Assembly (NCBI GenBank): GCA_017615635.1
Contig: JAFZZR010000099.1
Location: forward strand, 78,345-142,344
Direction of reading: 5' to 3'
Length of the DNA stretch: 64,000 bases
Origin: Lentisphaeria bacterium
Lineage (GTDB): Bacteria > Verrucomicrobiota > Lentisphaeria > Victivallales > UBA1829
A program made the translations under genes and the position numbers. Below the pieces are notes generated by a model, which did no database searches, had not been told where the DNA came from, and saw only the letters and a program-made list of their open reading frames with translations. Shown one piece after another: positions 1 through 8,542 of this stretch. How positions within the stretch are numbered: position 1 is the stretch's first letter; each line of letters opens with the position of its first letter.

Positions 1-757
1 CCATGGGCTCCATCTCCTGAAAATACCGCAGCGTACGGGAGATCCGCTGAAGGATCCGTGCCTCGGGCGTCTTCTTTTCGGGGACCTCCGCCGGAGCTTC
101 CGCCCTGGCCTCCGCCGGTTCATCTTTCTTCTCCTCCTGCGCGCCTTCCCTCCGTTCCGATTTCTCCGATTCGGCCTCCGCACGGTCGGCAAGACGAAGC
201 ACGATGAGGTCGTTCAGGATTTTTCTGCGCCAGAAATCCTTCATCTCCTTTTCATCCGCGGGATACGGAGCCTTGTCGTGCTCCAGATCGAATTCCTCGT
301 CGGTGGAAAGATCCTGTTCCTGTGAAAGAAGCTCCTTCGCGTACTCCTCATAGCCGGCCATGCGCGACACCATGAGATTGAACGCCTCAAAGGCGAATGC
401 CACATTCCCCTTGAGGAGCTGGGCGGAAAGAAATTTTTTATCCTTTGCCAGTTTTTCCACGTCGGACCGGAGGAAAAACATGTGGAACGGATCCAGGCTC
501 TTCAGGTAATCGTCGAAAATCATGGCGGAAAGTTCAGAGTCGTAGCGCTTTCCCGAGTAATGCTGATTGGCCGCAAGACGGATCAGAAGCGTGGCGATGC
601 TGCCCATATTGGACGTGGGCTTTTGAGGCTTGTACGGTTTCTGAACGGCCGTCCGGGAATCCGCGGCGAAAAGCGTGCATGCGGCAAAAAGGAAAAGGAA
701 AATCAGATGTGCGGACCGCATTTTCCATGCGGCGGTATGAAAACGGCTGAAAGTCAT
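1..757 (-). CDS. prc: Tail-specific (C-terminal processing) protease Prc, N-terminal part
   Basis: Partial gene running off the left edge; about 252 N-terminal residues are present. It opens with a hydrophobic signal sequence (LIFLFLFAACTLFAA, about residues 18-32). The region that follows matches the N-terminal domain of tail-specific proteases: a repeated-helix segment with SGKRYDSELSAMIFDDYL and then KSLDPFHMFFLRSDVEKL, the LDP..yFl.sDi signature of the family. A charged Glu/Lys/Ala-rich linker follows near residues 200-235. The PDZ and Ser/Lys catalytic domains would lie outside the window. Family members are periplasmic Ser-Lys proteases that trim the C termini of envelope proteins. Last gene of the minus run lpxB, HIRAN protein, prc. 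The ATG at 757 is the first start after an intergenic space with a possible promoter. Confidence 0.85.
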   Translation of the reverse strand, partial: MTFSRFHTAAWKMRSAHLIFLFLFAACTLFAADSRTAVQKPYKPQKPTSNMGSIATLLIRLAANQHYSGKRYDSELSAMIFDDYLKSLDPFHMFFLRSDVEKLAKDKKFLSAQLLKGNVAFAFEAFNLMVSRMAGYEEYAKELLSQEQDLSTDEEFDLEHDKAPYPADEKEMKDFWRRKILNDLIVLRLADRAEAESEKSERREGAQEEKKDEPAEARAEAPAEVPEKKTPEARILQRISRTLRYFQEMEPM

Positions 758-801
758 GATTCGAAATCCCTGTATTTCTTCAGATTCTCATCTATTCGGG
801 T

Positions 802-830
802 ACAATACCACGCAAAGGCGGAAAACGCAA
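802..830 (-). promoter_or_regulatory. Possible promoter of prc
   Basis: Minus-strand hexamers TTGCGT (830-825) and TATTGT (807-802), 17 nt apart, 45 nt before the prc start. Both hexamers are only moderately close to consensus. Confidence 0.35.
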
Positions 831-903
831 ATGCGGCACGCAAAAAAGAACCGTCTTTTTGAAAGACGACCCCAGGGCCGTCTCCGAAAGATTTATCCGG
901 GAT

Positions 904-1758
904 TTATCCGACTGAAGTTCCGCGGTCCGGATCTGCCTTTTTCCGCTCGCACCGGAAGGAGTCCGGCGGCAGGATCGAAAACGTTCCGCTTCCCTTGACA
1001 TCACGCATGTCGAGGCATTTTTCGAGGAACGATTGAAAGTGTTCCCATTCCTCGGGGAAATCGTTGCTGCCGAGGATGCGACGCCGCACGCCGGAACGAA
1101 GGCGGAGCTCCATGGACCAGCTGACGCCGTCGCAGACACACGGATCCACATAGCGGGAACGCCAGGCAAGGAAATTGCAGCGCCGGAGGGCCGGCATGGC
1201 AAAGGCATCCCATTTTCTGGGATAGAAACGGATGGAGACCTGCTGTACGGGAGAGTCCTGAAGCTCGGCGGACTTCCGATAGACAAGAGATTTCTCCTGG
1301 AAAGAGAGCATCACCGAGACGAAAGGACGGAATAATCCGCTCTGCCGGAATTCGAGCGAGGCCAATTCATCCGGAGCGAAGATGATCCGTTCGTAAACCG
1401 CGATCCGGATCCGGCCGGACGAACACCCTTCGGTACCGACCCATCCGGCAAGGCAGAACCCCTCATCCATGCGGGCAGCCCACTTCTCCGCATCGGAACG
1501 GGGAACGTATCCGATGAGGGTCCCGCCGTAAGGACCGCGATGGCATTCCGCCCGGAGGCAGGAAGATTCGTCCGCAGCGGATTTTTCCCGTGCAAACCGG
1601 ACCCGGCGTCCTTCCACGAGCCAGTCCCGGACTTCCGGAGAGACGGTTGAAGCGGAAAGAGGGATCAGCACGGATTTGAGGAAACGATAATGCCTGGGAT
1701 CAGGCAGGATCGGATCTCCCGCCCCGTCGTTTCCCGATCTGTCATCCGCAGACGTCAT
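904..1758 (-). CDS. HIRAN-domain-like hypothetical protein
   Basis: 284-residue protein without signal peptide or membrane segment. Residues about 50-90 read GRRVRFAREKSAADESS...GPYGGTLIGYVPRSDAEKWA, which resembles the HIRAN domain (basic strand, R-E/K-x-x-N/A-x-x-D turn, GxxxGYVPR strand). HIRAN domains bind DNA 3' ends or damaged DNA in Rad5/HLTF-type helicases and also occur alone or in phage and accessory proteins in bacteria. The remaining about 190 residues are not recognised; they contain a Trp- and Cys-rich stretch near 195-225 (CNFLAWRSRYVDPCVCDG) and no helicase or nuclease motif. It lies between lpxB and prc on the same strand, 73 bp after lpxB, so it may be cotranscribed. Function unknown; the domain call is by motif only. 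Confidence 0.7.
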   Translation of the reverse strand: MTSADDRSGNDGAGDPILPDPRHYRFLKSVLIPLSASTVSPEVRDWLVEGRRVRFAREKSAADESSCLRAECHRGPYGGTLIGYVPRSDAEKWAARMDEGFCLAGWVGTEGCSSGRIRIAVYERIIFAPDELASLEFRQSGLFRPFVSVMLSFQEKSLVYRKSAELQDSPVQQVSIRFYPRKWDAFAMPALRRCNFLAWRSRYVDPCVCDGVSWSMELRLRSGVRRRILGSNDFPEEWEHFQSFLEKCLDMRDVKGSGTFSILPPDSFRCERKKADPDRGTSVG

Positions 1759-1831
1759 GAGCCCGAATCCCCGATTGTTCCGTGAAATACATTTTCCGTT
1801 CGGCCGTTCCCGTCCAGCCGCCTGAAGTCAG

Positions 1832-3040
1832 TCAGGAACGGGAATTTCCTGCGAGTCCGGCAGTTTCGAGAATGATCCGTGCGGCACGCTCCAGGGCACT
1901 CCCGGAACCGGACTTCAAAGCCGCGCGCAGATCCTCCATATCGCGGAGGACGGTCTCCCTCCGGGATCCGCCGGGCATGATCTTCTCGAGAGAGTCGGCC
2001 AGAGCTTCGGGCGTGACCTGAAACTGCAGGAATTCTTCGAAGGCGCAGCGGTTGAGAATGATGTTGACCATGGTGAAGAATCCGCGGTAAAGTTTCCGGA
2101 TGATCAGTCTGGCCAAAAGAAACGTGCCCGGGTTCAGCCGGTACGCCACCGTAAGAGGCAAACCGGCAATGGCGGATTCCACCGTCACAGTCCCGGACGC
2201 GGCGAAGGCGGCGGAGGCGATCTGCATCCAGTAGGCGGTTTTTCTGCAGGTGAGCTCGACCTCGGGCCAGTCGGAATCGGGATGCCGGCGGACGTGGTCG
2301 GCAAGGATGTCCTCCAGATCGCGGTATGTCTTTTCACGGGGCGCGGAAACGGCAAAGGTCCAGTCGGGATGCTGTTTTTTGAGGATGGCGGCCGCCTCCA
2401 TAAAGGGGACCAGAAGGCGGCTGATCTCGCTTTTCCGGCTGCCCGGCAGAATCAGGACCCGCTTCGGATCCCGCTGAAGAGCCGGATCCGTGCGCTGCCG
2501 GACGATATCGAGGAGAGGATGTCCGGCGAACTCGGCATCCATACCCGTATCCGCCCAGAATTCCTGCTCGAAGGGAAAAATGACGATCATCTTGCGGCAG
2601 TAGCGAACATATTTCGGGATGTTGGATTTCCGCCAGACCCACACCTGGGGGCTGATGTACCAGATCACCGGAATTCCGGACCGCCAGAGGAGCCGGGCGA
2701 ACCGGATATTGAATCCCGGGTAGTCGATGAGGACGACCGCCTCGGGGCGCTCCTTCCGGGCCTGCCGGATCAGGAAAAACAGGATCCGGATGAATTTGAA
2801 GAGGCTGCCCAGGACTTCCACAACGCCGATGACGCCCAGCTCGGAGGAGTCCACCAGAATGTCCACTCCGGCCTCGCGCATGCGGACGCCGCCCATTCCT
2901 GCGATCCGCAGAGAGGGATCGGACTTCCGCATGGCCTCCGCGATCCCGGCGCCATAAAGGTCACCGGAGGATTCGCCGGCGATCAGCCAGACGGATCTCT
3001 GCTTCCCATCTCCGGACGGATCCTGAACTTCCGAAACCAT
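1832..3040 (-). CDS. lpxB: Lipid-A-disaccharide synthase
   Basis: 402 residues. LpxB is a peripheral inner-membrane GT19 enzyme that joins UDP-2,3-diacyl-GlcN and lipid X to give lipid A disaccharide 1-phosphate. Diagnostic motifs are present: AGESSGDLYGA near the N terminus, the FKFIRILFFLI...VVLIDYPGFN region, YISPQVWVWR, FAGHPL and ILPGSRKSEI, and TVTVESAIAGLP in the acceptor/donor cleft. The frame is open further upstream, but the ATG at 3040 is preceded by AGGAGGT with a 6-nt spacer, which decides the start. It shows the organism makes lipid A. ppdK lies 84 bp upstream, with a strong inverted repeat between the two. Confidence 0.95.
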   Translation of the reverse strand: MVSEVQDPSGDGKQRSVWLIAGESSGDLYGAGIAEAMRKSDPSLRIAGMGGVRMREAGVDILVDSSELGVIGVVEVLGSLFKFIRILFFLIRQARKERPEAVVLIDYPGFNIRFARLLWRSGIPVIWYISPQVWVWRKSNIPKYVRYCRKMIVIFPFEQEFWADTGMDAEFAGHPLLDIVRQRTDPALQRDPKRVLILPGSRKSEISRLLVPFMEAAAILKKQHPDWTFAVSAPREKTYRDLEDILADHVRRHPDSDWPEVELTCRKTAYWMQIASAAFAASGTVTVESAIAGLPLTVAYRLNPGTFLLARLIIRKLYRGFFTMVNIILNRCAFEEFLQFQVTPEALADSLEKIMPGGSRRETVLRDMEDLRAALKSGSGSALERAARIILETAGLAGNSRS

Positions 3041-3067
3041 GTCGGCACCTCCTGGGCAGCATGACAG

Positions 3068-3111
3068 CCGGACGGAGCGGAACATCGGTTCTGCCTCCGC
3101 CCGGCGTTTTT
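3068..3111 (+). terminator. Strong inverted repeat between ppdK and lpxB, terminator-like only on the plus strand
   Basis: Arms CCGGACGGAGCGGAAC (3068-3083) and GTTCTGCCTCCGCCCGG (3088-3104) can pair around an ATCG loop with one bulge. On the plus strand the stem is followed by CGTTTTT (3105-3111), the form of an intrinsic terminator. In the direction of the flanking genes (minus) the T-run is on the wrong side, so there the stem may act only as a stabilising or processing hairpin. Confidence 0.45.
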
Positions 3112-3124
3112 GCGGGAAGATGAG

Positions 3125-5860
3125 TTACTTCTCGCAGTTGATGGCGGCCTGAGCCGAAGCCAGACGTGCAATGGGCACGCGGAACGGGCTGCAGGAGACG
3201 TAGCTGAGACCGGCCTTGTGGCAGAACTCGACGGACTTGGGATCGCCGCCCTGCTCGCCGCAGATACCGATCTTCAGACCCTTCCGGGCCTTCCGGCCTT
3301 CCGTAACCGCATGCTGGATCAGCCAGCCGACGCCGTTGACGTCGATGGTCTGGAAGGGATCGGCGGAAAGGATGTCCTTGCGGAGATAGTCGCTGAGGAA
3401 CGATCCGATATCGTCGCGGCTGAAGCCGAAGGTCATCTGGGTCAGGTCATTGGTACCGAAGGAGAAGAATTCCGCTTCGGAGGCCATCTGGCCCGCGAGG
3501 ATCGCAGCGCGCGGGATCTCGATCATGGTACCGACCTTGTACTCCAGTTCCGACTGTTTGAACTTGGCGGCCACTTCCTTCGCAATTTCCGCAATGATCT
3601 TCTTCTGATTGCGGATCTCATTGACGTCGCAGGTCACGGGGATCATCATCTCCGGCATGCACTGGATCCCGTCCTCCTTGCGGAGTTCGGCCGCCGCCTC
3701 CAGAATGGCGCGGGCCTGCATGGCCGTGACTTCCGGATAGGTGACACCCAGACGGACGCCGCGGTGGCCCATCATGGGGTTGTTCTCCTTGAGGGCTTCC
3801 GCACGGCGCAGGAACTCGGCATGGGAGATTCCGATGGAACGGGAGAGCTCCAGCTGCTGGTCGCGGGTATGGGGAATGAACTCATGCAGCGGCGGATCCA
3901 GGAAGCGGATGGTGACGGGAAGCCCGGCCATGGCCTTCATGGTGCCCTTGATGGAAGCCTTCACATACTTGAAGAGCTTGTCCACCGCCTGCTTGCGCTC
4001 TTCCTGCGTGCTGGAAAGGATCATCTGACGCAGAGCGAACAGGGGCTTTTCGGAGCCTTTTCCGTAGAACATGTGCTCGGTACGGAAGAGTCCGATGCCT
4101 TCGGCGCCGAAGGAACGCGCCTGCTGGGCGTCTTCGGGCGTATCGGCATTGGCGCGAACGCCGAGCTTGCGGAACTTGTCCACCAGACCCATGAATTTCT
4201 GGAACCGGGGATTCTCGCTGGCATCCATGGTCTCGACCTTATCGGCATAAACGTAACCCTTGGTTCCGTTCAGGCTCAGGAAGTCGCCTTCCACGAACTT
4301 CACGCCCTTGTCCGTCTTCACGGTGCGGGCGATCTCGTCGATGACCAGAGTCCCGGCGCCCACGATACAGCACTTGCCCCAGCCGCGGCACACCAGAGCG
4401 GCATGACTGGTCATACCGCCGCGGGCCGTCAAAATACCGGTGGCGGCACGCATGCCTTCCACGTCTTCCGGGTTGGTCTCCTCACGGACCAGGATGCAGG
4501 GGATCTTCTGCGCACGGCAGCGGACTGCATCCTCGGAGGTGAAGACGATCTTGCCCACGGCGCCGCCGGGATCGGCGGGAAGGCCTTTGGCGATCAGGCG
4601 GTCGGCGGAGGCGGCGGCCTTTTCGGAATCGGGCGCGAGAATGGGATGGAGGAGCTCATCGAGCTGCTGGGGCGACATGCGGAGGACGGCGTCCTTCTCG
4701 CTGATCATGCCTTCTTCCAGCATATCCATGGCCATATTGAGCGAAGCGGTGCCGGTGCGTTTGCCCACGCGGCACTGGAGCATGTAGAGCTTCGTCTCCT
4801 GAATGGTGAACTCGATGTCCAGCATGTCGTGGTAATGGGCTTCCAGCTTGTTGCGGATATCGTACAGCTGACGGTAGGTATCCGGAAGCATGCTCTGCAT
4901 GGATGGCAGGTATTTGTTCTGTTCGTTCTTGGTCTCTTCGTTCAGCGGGTTCGGAGTCCGGGTGCCGGCCACCACGTCTTCACCCTGGGCATTGACCAGC
5001 CATTCGCCGTAGAACTTGTTGTCGCCGGTGGCCGGGTTCCGGGTGAAGGCCACGCCGGTGGCGGAGGTGTCGCCCATATTTCCGAAGACCATGCTCTGGA
5101 CGTTGCAGGCGGTGCCCCAGTCGTCGGGAATGCCTTCGATACGGCGGTAGGAGACGGCCTTTTTGCCGTTCCAGCTCTTGAAGACGGCGCCGATGGCTCC
5201 GTTCATCTGAGCGCGGGCGTCATCGGGAAACTCGGTGCCGAGGACTTCCTTGATTTTCTCCTTGAAAGCACGGCAGAGAAGTTTGAGGTCGTTGACCTGA
5301 AGTTCGGGATCGCTCTTGTATCCCTTGCGGCGCTTGTATTCGTCCAGCATGGCATCCAGCATCTTGCGGATCCCCTTGCCGTCGGCGGGCTCGATCCCTT
5401 CCGCCTTCTCCATGACCACGTCGGAATACATCATGATGAGGCGGCGGTAGGCATCATACACGAAACGCTCGTTGTTCGTGCGGCGGATCATGCCGGGGAT
5501 CGTGGCGGTGGAGAGACCCACGTTCAGCACGGTTTCCATCATGCCGGGCATGGAGCTTCTGGCGCCGGAACGGCAGGAGACCAGGAGCGGATTCTCCGGA
5601 TCGCCGTATTTCATGCCCATGGCCTTTTCCACTTTGGCCAGGGCGGCGGGGATCTGATCGGCCAGTTCGGCGGGTTCCTTCATGCCGTTGTTGAAATAGT
5701 CCACGCAGCACTCGGTGGTGATGGTGAACCCGGCGGGGACGGGGAGCCCCAGATTCGCCATTTCGGCGAGGTTGGCGCCTTTGCCTCCCAGCAGTTCCTT
5801 CATGGAGGCGTTGCCATCGGTCATACCTTTGCCGAAGAGATAAACGTACTTCTTTGCCAT
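3125..5860 (-). CDS. ppdK: Pyruvate, phosphate dikinase
   Basis: 911 residues, slightly longer than the usual 870-880. PPDK interconverts pyruvate + ATP + Pi and PEP + AMP + PPi in the cytoplasm. The N-terminal ATP-grasp part starts with LGGKGANLAEMANLGLPVPAG. The swivelling phosphohistidine domain contains TARGGMTSHAALVCRG, with catalytic His486 (codon at 4403-4405) followed by the regulatory-type Gly-Trp-Gly loop. The C-terminal PEP/pyruvate barrel ends in GICGEQGGDP and YVSCSPFRVPIARLA, containing the catalytic Cys. The start at 5860 has an AAGGAA Shine-Dalgarno. It sits between pnp and lpxB on one strand. PPDK typically serves PPi-linked glycolysis or gluconeogenesis in anaerobes. Confidence 0.97.
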   Translation of the reverse strand: MAKKYVYLFGKGMTDGNASMKELLGGKGANLAEMANLGLPVPAGFTITTECCVDYFNNGMKEPAELADQIPAALAKVEKAMGMKYGDPENPLLVSCRSGARSSMPGMMETVLNVGLSTATIPGMIRRTNNERFVYDAYRRLIMMYSDVVMEKAEGIEPADGKGIRKMLDAMLDEYKRRKGYKSDPELQVNDLKLLCRAFKEKIKEVLGTEFPDDARAQMNGAIGAVFKSWNGKKAVSYRRIEGIPDDWGTACNVQSMVFGNMGDTSATGVAFTRNPATGDNKFYGEWLVNAQGEDVVAGTRTPNPLNEETKNEQNKYLPSMQSMLPDTYRQLYDIRNKLEAHYHDMLDIEFTIQETKLYMLQCRVGKRTGTASLNMAMDMLEEGMISEKDAVLRMSPQQLDELLHPILAPDSEKAAASADRLIAKGLPADPGGAVGKIVFTSEDAVRCRAQKIPCILVREETNPEDVEGMRAATGILTARGGMTSHAALVCRGWGKCCIVGAGTLVIDEIARTVKTDKGVKFVEGDFLSLNGTKGYVYADKVETMDASENPRFQKFMGLVDKFRKLGVRANADTPEDAQQARSFGAEGIGLFRTEHMFYGKGSEKPLFALRQMILSSTQEERKQAVDKLFKYVKASIKGTMKAMAGLPVTIRFLDPPLHEFIPHTRDQQLELSRSIGISHAEFLRRAEALKENNPMMGHRGVRLGVTYPEVTAMQARAILEAAAELRKEDGIQCMPEMMIPVTCDVNEIRNQKKIIAEIAKEVAAKFKQSELEYKVGTMIEIPRAAILAGQMASEAEFFSFGTNDLTQMTFGFSRDDIGSFLSDYLRKDILSADPFQTIDVNGVGWLIQHAVTEGRKARKGLKIGICGEQGGDPKSVEFCHKAGLSYVSCSPFRVPIARLASAQAAINCEK

Positions 5861-5965
5861 TCTTTTTTCCTTCCTGAAAAATTAAAAATACGAACCGGGC
5901 CGCCGTCTGACCTGCAAAGCTGCTGTCACGACGGCGGGATCCGTTGATTTCTGAGTTGTTCCGGC

Positions 5966-8086
5966 TTACTTTTCGTCCTGCAGCGCGGCTTTGCGGCTGA
6001 GGCGGATCTTGCCGGTGCGGCTGTCGATCTCGACCACCTTGACGGAGACGTAATCGCCTTCCTTGCAGATGTCGGAGACGCTGTTCACGCGGTAGTTGGC
6101 CATTTCGGAAATGTGGAGGAGTCCTTCCTGTCCGGGCAGGATTTCCACAAAGGCGCCGAAATCCTTGACGGACTTCACCAGTCCGCGGTAGATCTTGCCG
6201 ATTTCCGCTTCGGCCGTGTAGTACTGGACCTTGCGCTTGACCTCGTCCAGCACTTCCTTGTTCCGCGCGAGGATGCTCACGGAACCATCGTCCGCGATAT
6301 CCACCTGGGCGCCCGTGGACTCGGTGATCTCCTTGATGTTCTTTCCGCCGGTCCCGATCAGAGCGCCGATCTTGTCCGGGTTGATCCGGATCACTTCCAT
6401 CTGAGGTGCCCGCTCGCTGACATGGTCGCGAGGCGCGGGGATACAGGCGGTAACGACCTGCATGATCTTTTCCCGGGCTTCCTTGTTCTGGTACATGGCT
6501 TCCACCAGGCGTTCGATGGGAATGCCGGGGAGCTTGAGGTCCAGCTGCCAGCCGGTGATGCCGTTCTTGGAACCGCAGATCTTCCAGTCCTGATCGCCGT
6601 AGTGATCTTCGGCGCCGATGATATCGGTCAGGATCACGTACTTCTCAGGATTCTCCAGATCGGTGACGAGTCCGCAGGAAATTCCGACCACAGGGGAGGA
6701 GATGGGCACGCCCGCATCCATCAGCGCCAGGGAGGCGCCGCAGGTACTGGCCATGGAAGTGGATCCGTTGGACGCCATAATCTCGGAGACGCAGCGCACT
6801 GTGTAGGGGAAGTCCGCGGGTACAACCTGAGCCACGGAGCGTTCCGCCAGATTGCCGTGACCGATCTCGCGCCGGCCCGGTCCGGTCACGCGGCCGACCT
6901 CGCCCACCGAGTAGTTCGGGAAGTTGTAGTGCAGATAGAATTTCTTCTTGCTGTTCTGGGTGTCGGTGATGACGTCCGCTTCTTCCGCATCGCCGGGACC
7001 GCCCAGGGTGGCGATCACCAGCGCCTGGGTCTCACCGCGCTGGAAGAGGGCGGATCCGTGCACCACAGGGAGGACGCCGACTTCAGCGGAGAGGGGACGC
7101 AGATCCTTGACGCCGCGTCCGTCCATGCGCTTGCCGTTGTAGAGGATGTTGTCGCGGACGGACTTCTGGACCGCCTTGTCCCAGCCCATCTTCACGAGGA
7201 AATCGAAATCTTCCTCGCCGAGCTGTTCCAGATATTTGGGCTTCAGAGCTTCGGCGACCTTGGCAAAAACGACTTCCAGCGCCTTGGTGCGCTCCTCCTT
7301 GCCGGGCAGGAACGCCGCGGACTCCAGTTCGCTGCCGGCGGCGGCGCGGATGTCGGCCATCATTTCGGGAGAGACCAGATGCAGCTCGGGAGTCTTCTTG
7401 GTGCGTCCGGCCTTGGCGGCCAGCTCTTTCTGGGCGGCGATCTGCTTTTTCACGATCTCGTTGGCGAAATAGAAGGCCTGGGAGAGGAATTCTTCGGAAA
7501 CCTCTTTCGCATCGCCTTCCACCATGATGACTTTGTCTTCGATCCCGGCGTAGATCAGCTCCAGGGTGCTCTGACGCATTTCATCGTTGGTGGGGTTCGC
7601 AATGAAGCCCTGCCCCTCGATGTATCCCACACGCACGGCCCCGATGGGTCCCATGAAGGGAAGATCGGAAAGGCAGAGCGCCGTGGAAGCACCCACGACC
7701 GAGAGGATGTCTCCCTCGTTCTTCCCGTCGGCGGCAAGAAGGAGTCCGTAGATCTGGACTTCATCGAAGAATCCTTCCGGCCAGAGCGGACGGATAGGCC
7801 GGTCCGTGAACCGGCAGGTGAGGATCTCTTTCGTGCTGGGACGGCCTTCCCGTTTGATGTATCCGCCGGGGAATTTCCCGGCCGCGGAATACTTCTCGCG
7901 ATAGTCCACGGAAAGCGGGAAGAAATCCTGTCCCTTTTTCGCGGGCCCGGAGCAGGCGGCGGAGAGGACCACGGTTTCGCCCATCTGAACGGTGCAGGAA
8001 CCGTTGGCCAGGGCGCAGAGTTTGCCGGTGGAAAGGATCATGTCCTTTCCCGGCGCGATGTTGACGACGACTTTCGTCTCGGGCAT
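5966..8086 (-). CDS. pnp: Polyribonucleotide nucleotidyltransferase (PNPase)
   Basis: 706 residues, the full family length: two RNase PH-like cores separated by an alpha-helical linker, then a KH domain (VIRINPDKIGALIGTGGKNI, about residues 560-600) and an S1 domain (GKIYRGLVKSVKDFGAFVEI, about 625-700). The catalytic/metal region EDHYGDQDWKICGSKNGITG is intact in the second core. PNPase degrades RNA 3' to 5' with phosphate and adds tails in the degradosome. The start at 8086 has AAGGAGG eight nt upstream. It has its own promoter about 250 nt upstream and a long leader. rpsO, the common upstream neighbour in many bacteria, is absent here. Confidence 0.97.
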   Translation of the reverse strand: MPETKVVVNIAPGKDMILSTGKLCALANGSCTVQMGETVVLSAACSGPAKKGQDFFPLSVDYREKYSAAGKFPGGYIKREGRPSTKEILTCRFTDRPIRPLWPEGFFDEVQIYGLLLAADGKNEGDILSVVGASTALCLSDLPFMGPIGAVRVGYIEGQGFIANPTNDEMRQSTLELIYAGIEDKVIMVEGDAKEVSEEFLSQAFYFANEIVKKQIAAQKELAAKAGRTKKTPELHLVSPEMMADIRAAAGSELESAAFLPGKEERTKALEVVFAKVAEALKPKYLEQLGEEDFDFLVKMGWDKAVQKSVRDNILYNGKRMDGRGVKDLRPLSAEVGVLPVVHGSALFQRGETQALVIATLGGPGDAEEADVITDTQNSKKKFYLHYNFPNYSVGEVGRVTGPGRREIGHGNLAERSVAQVVPADFPYTVRCVSEIMASNGSTSMASTCGASLALMDAGVPISSPVVGISCGLVTDLENPEKYVILTDIIGAEDHYGDQDWKICGSKNGITGWQLDLKLPGIPIERLVEAMYQNKEAREKIMQVVTACIPAPRDHVSERAPQMEVIRINPDKIGALIGTGGKNIKEITESTGAQVDIADDGSVSILARNKEVLDEVKRKVQYYTAEAEIGKIYRGLVKSVKDFGAFVEILPGQEGLLHISEMANYRVNSVSDICKEGDYVSVKVVEIDSRTGKIRLSRKAALQDEK

Positions 8087-8334
8087 AGTAAAAGCCTCCT
8101 TGTTTCAGGCAAAGAAAATGGAGACCAGACTGTGCCGACTGCACGCACGACTGCGCCGGATGCATCGGATTCCCTTAAGCGGAATCGCGGTATCAGGCTC
8201 CGGAGAAAGGGGATGGATCCCCGGGGACTGATAACGTCCGAATTCCACAGGAGAAAATCCGGTTCTGCAATACGGCATCCTGCGAGCCGATGTCTGAAAA
8301 CAAACGACTCCGTTCTTCCATGCACTGATGTTAT
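8087..8334 (-). promoter_or_regulatory. Long pnp leader with a small hairpin
   Basis: About 250 nt lie between the predicted pnp transcription start and its ATG. A perfect 6-bp stem GATTCC/GGAATC with a 7-nt loop sits at 8168-8186. PNPase genes are often autoregulated through structured leaders cut by RNase III; the length here would allow that, but no specific homology is visible. No open frame in this stretch looks like a gene. Confidence 0.35.
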
Positions 8335-8340
8335 CCGGTA

Positions 8341-8368
8341 CTTATAGCATCATTTCCCGTATTTTCAA
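8341..8368 (-). promoter_or_regulatory. Promoter of pnp
   Basis: Minus-strand TTGAAA (8368-8363), 16-nt spacer ending in TGC, then TATAAG (8346-8341). The -35 matches five of six consensus bases and the -10 five of six. Confidence 0.55.
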
Positions 8369-8476
8369 GTAATTTGCGAAAAAAAGCAGAAAACTTCCCG
8401 GTTTTTCCCGGACACTTTTTCCCGCAGATCCGATATCCGAAGGAAGAAAAAAACAGGGAAGAAAGCGGGAAACAGC

Positions 8477-8505
8477 TTGACATACGCACGTTGCGCGTGT
8501 ATAGT
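8477..8505 (+). promoter_or_regulatory. Near-consensus sigma-70 promoter of the GT2 gene
   Basis: TTGACA (8477-8482) and TATAGT (8500-8505) with an exact 17-nt spacer, about 38 nt before the GT2 start codon. This is the strongest -35 in the window. The region from 8369 to 8476 holds nothing else recognisable. Confidence 0.78.
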
Positions 8506-8542
8506 AAGGGTCTCAGGAAAGAGAAGCACATCCGGAGCGAAA

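Noticed and set aside
3110..5947. A 945-codon plus-strand open frame opposite ppdK
   Set aside because: Exact antisense of ppdK, rich in His, Gly, Leu and Asp as expected from reversed codons, with no family features.
6113..8347. A 744-codon plus-strand open frame opposite pnp
   Set aside because: Antisense shadow of a gene with all PNPase domains.
8087..8476. An rpsO gene or sRNA between pnp and the GT2 gene
   Set aside because: No frame encodes an S15-like protein, and the only structure seen is a small hairpin in the pnp leader.
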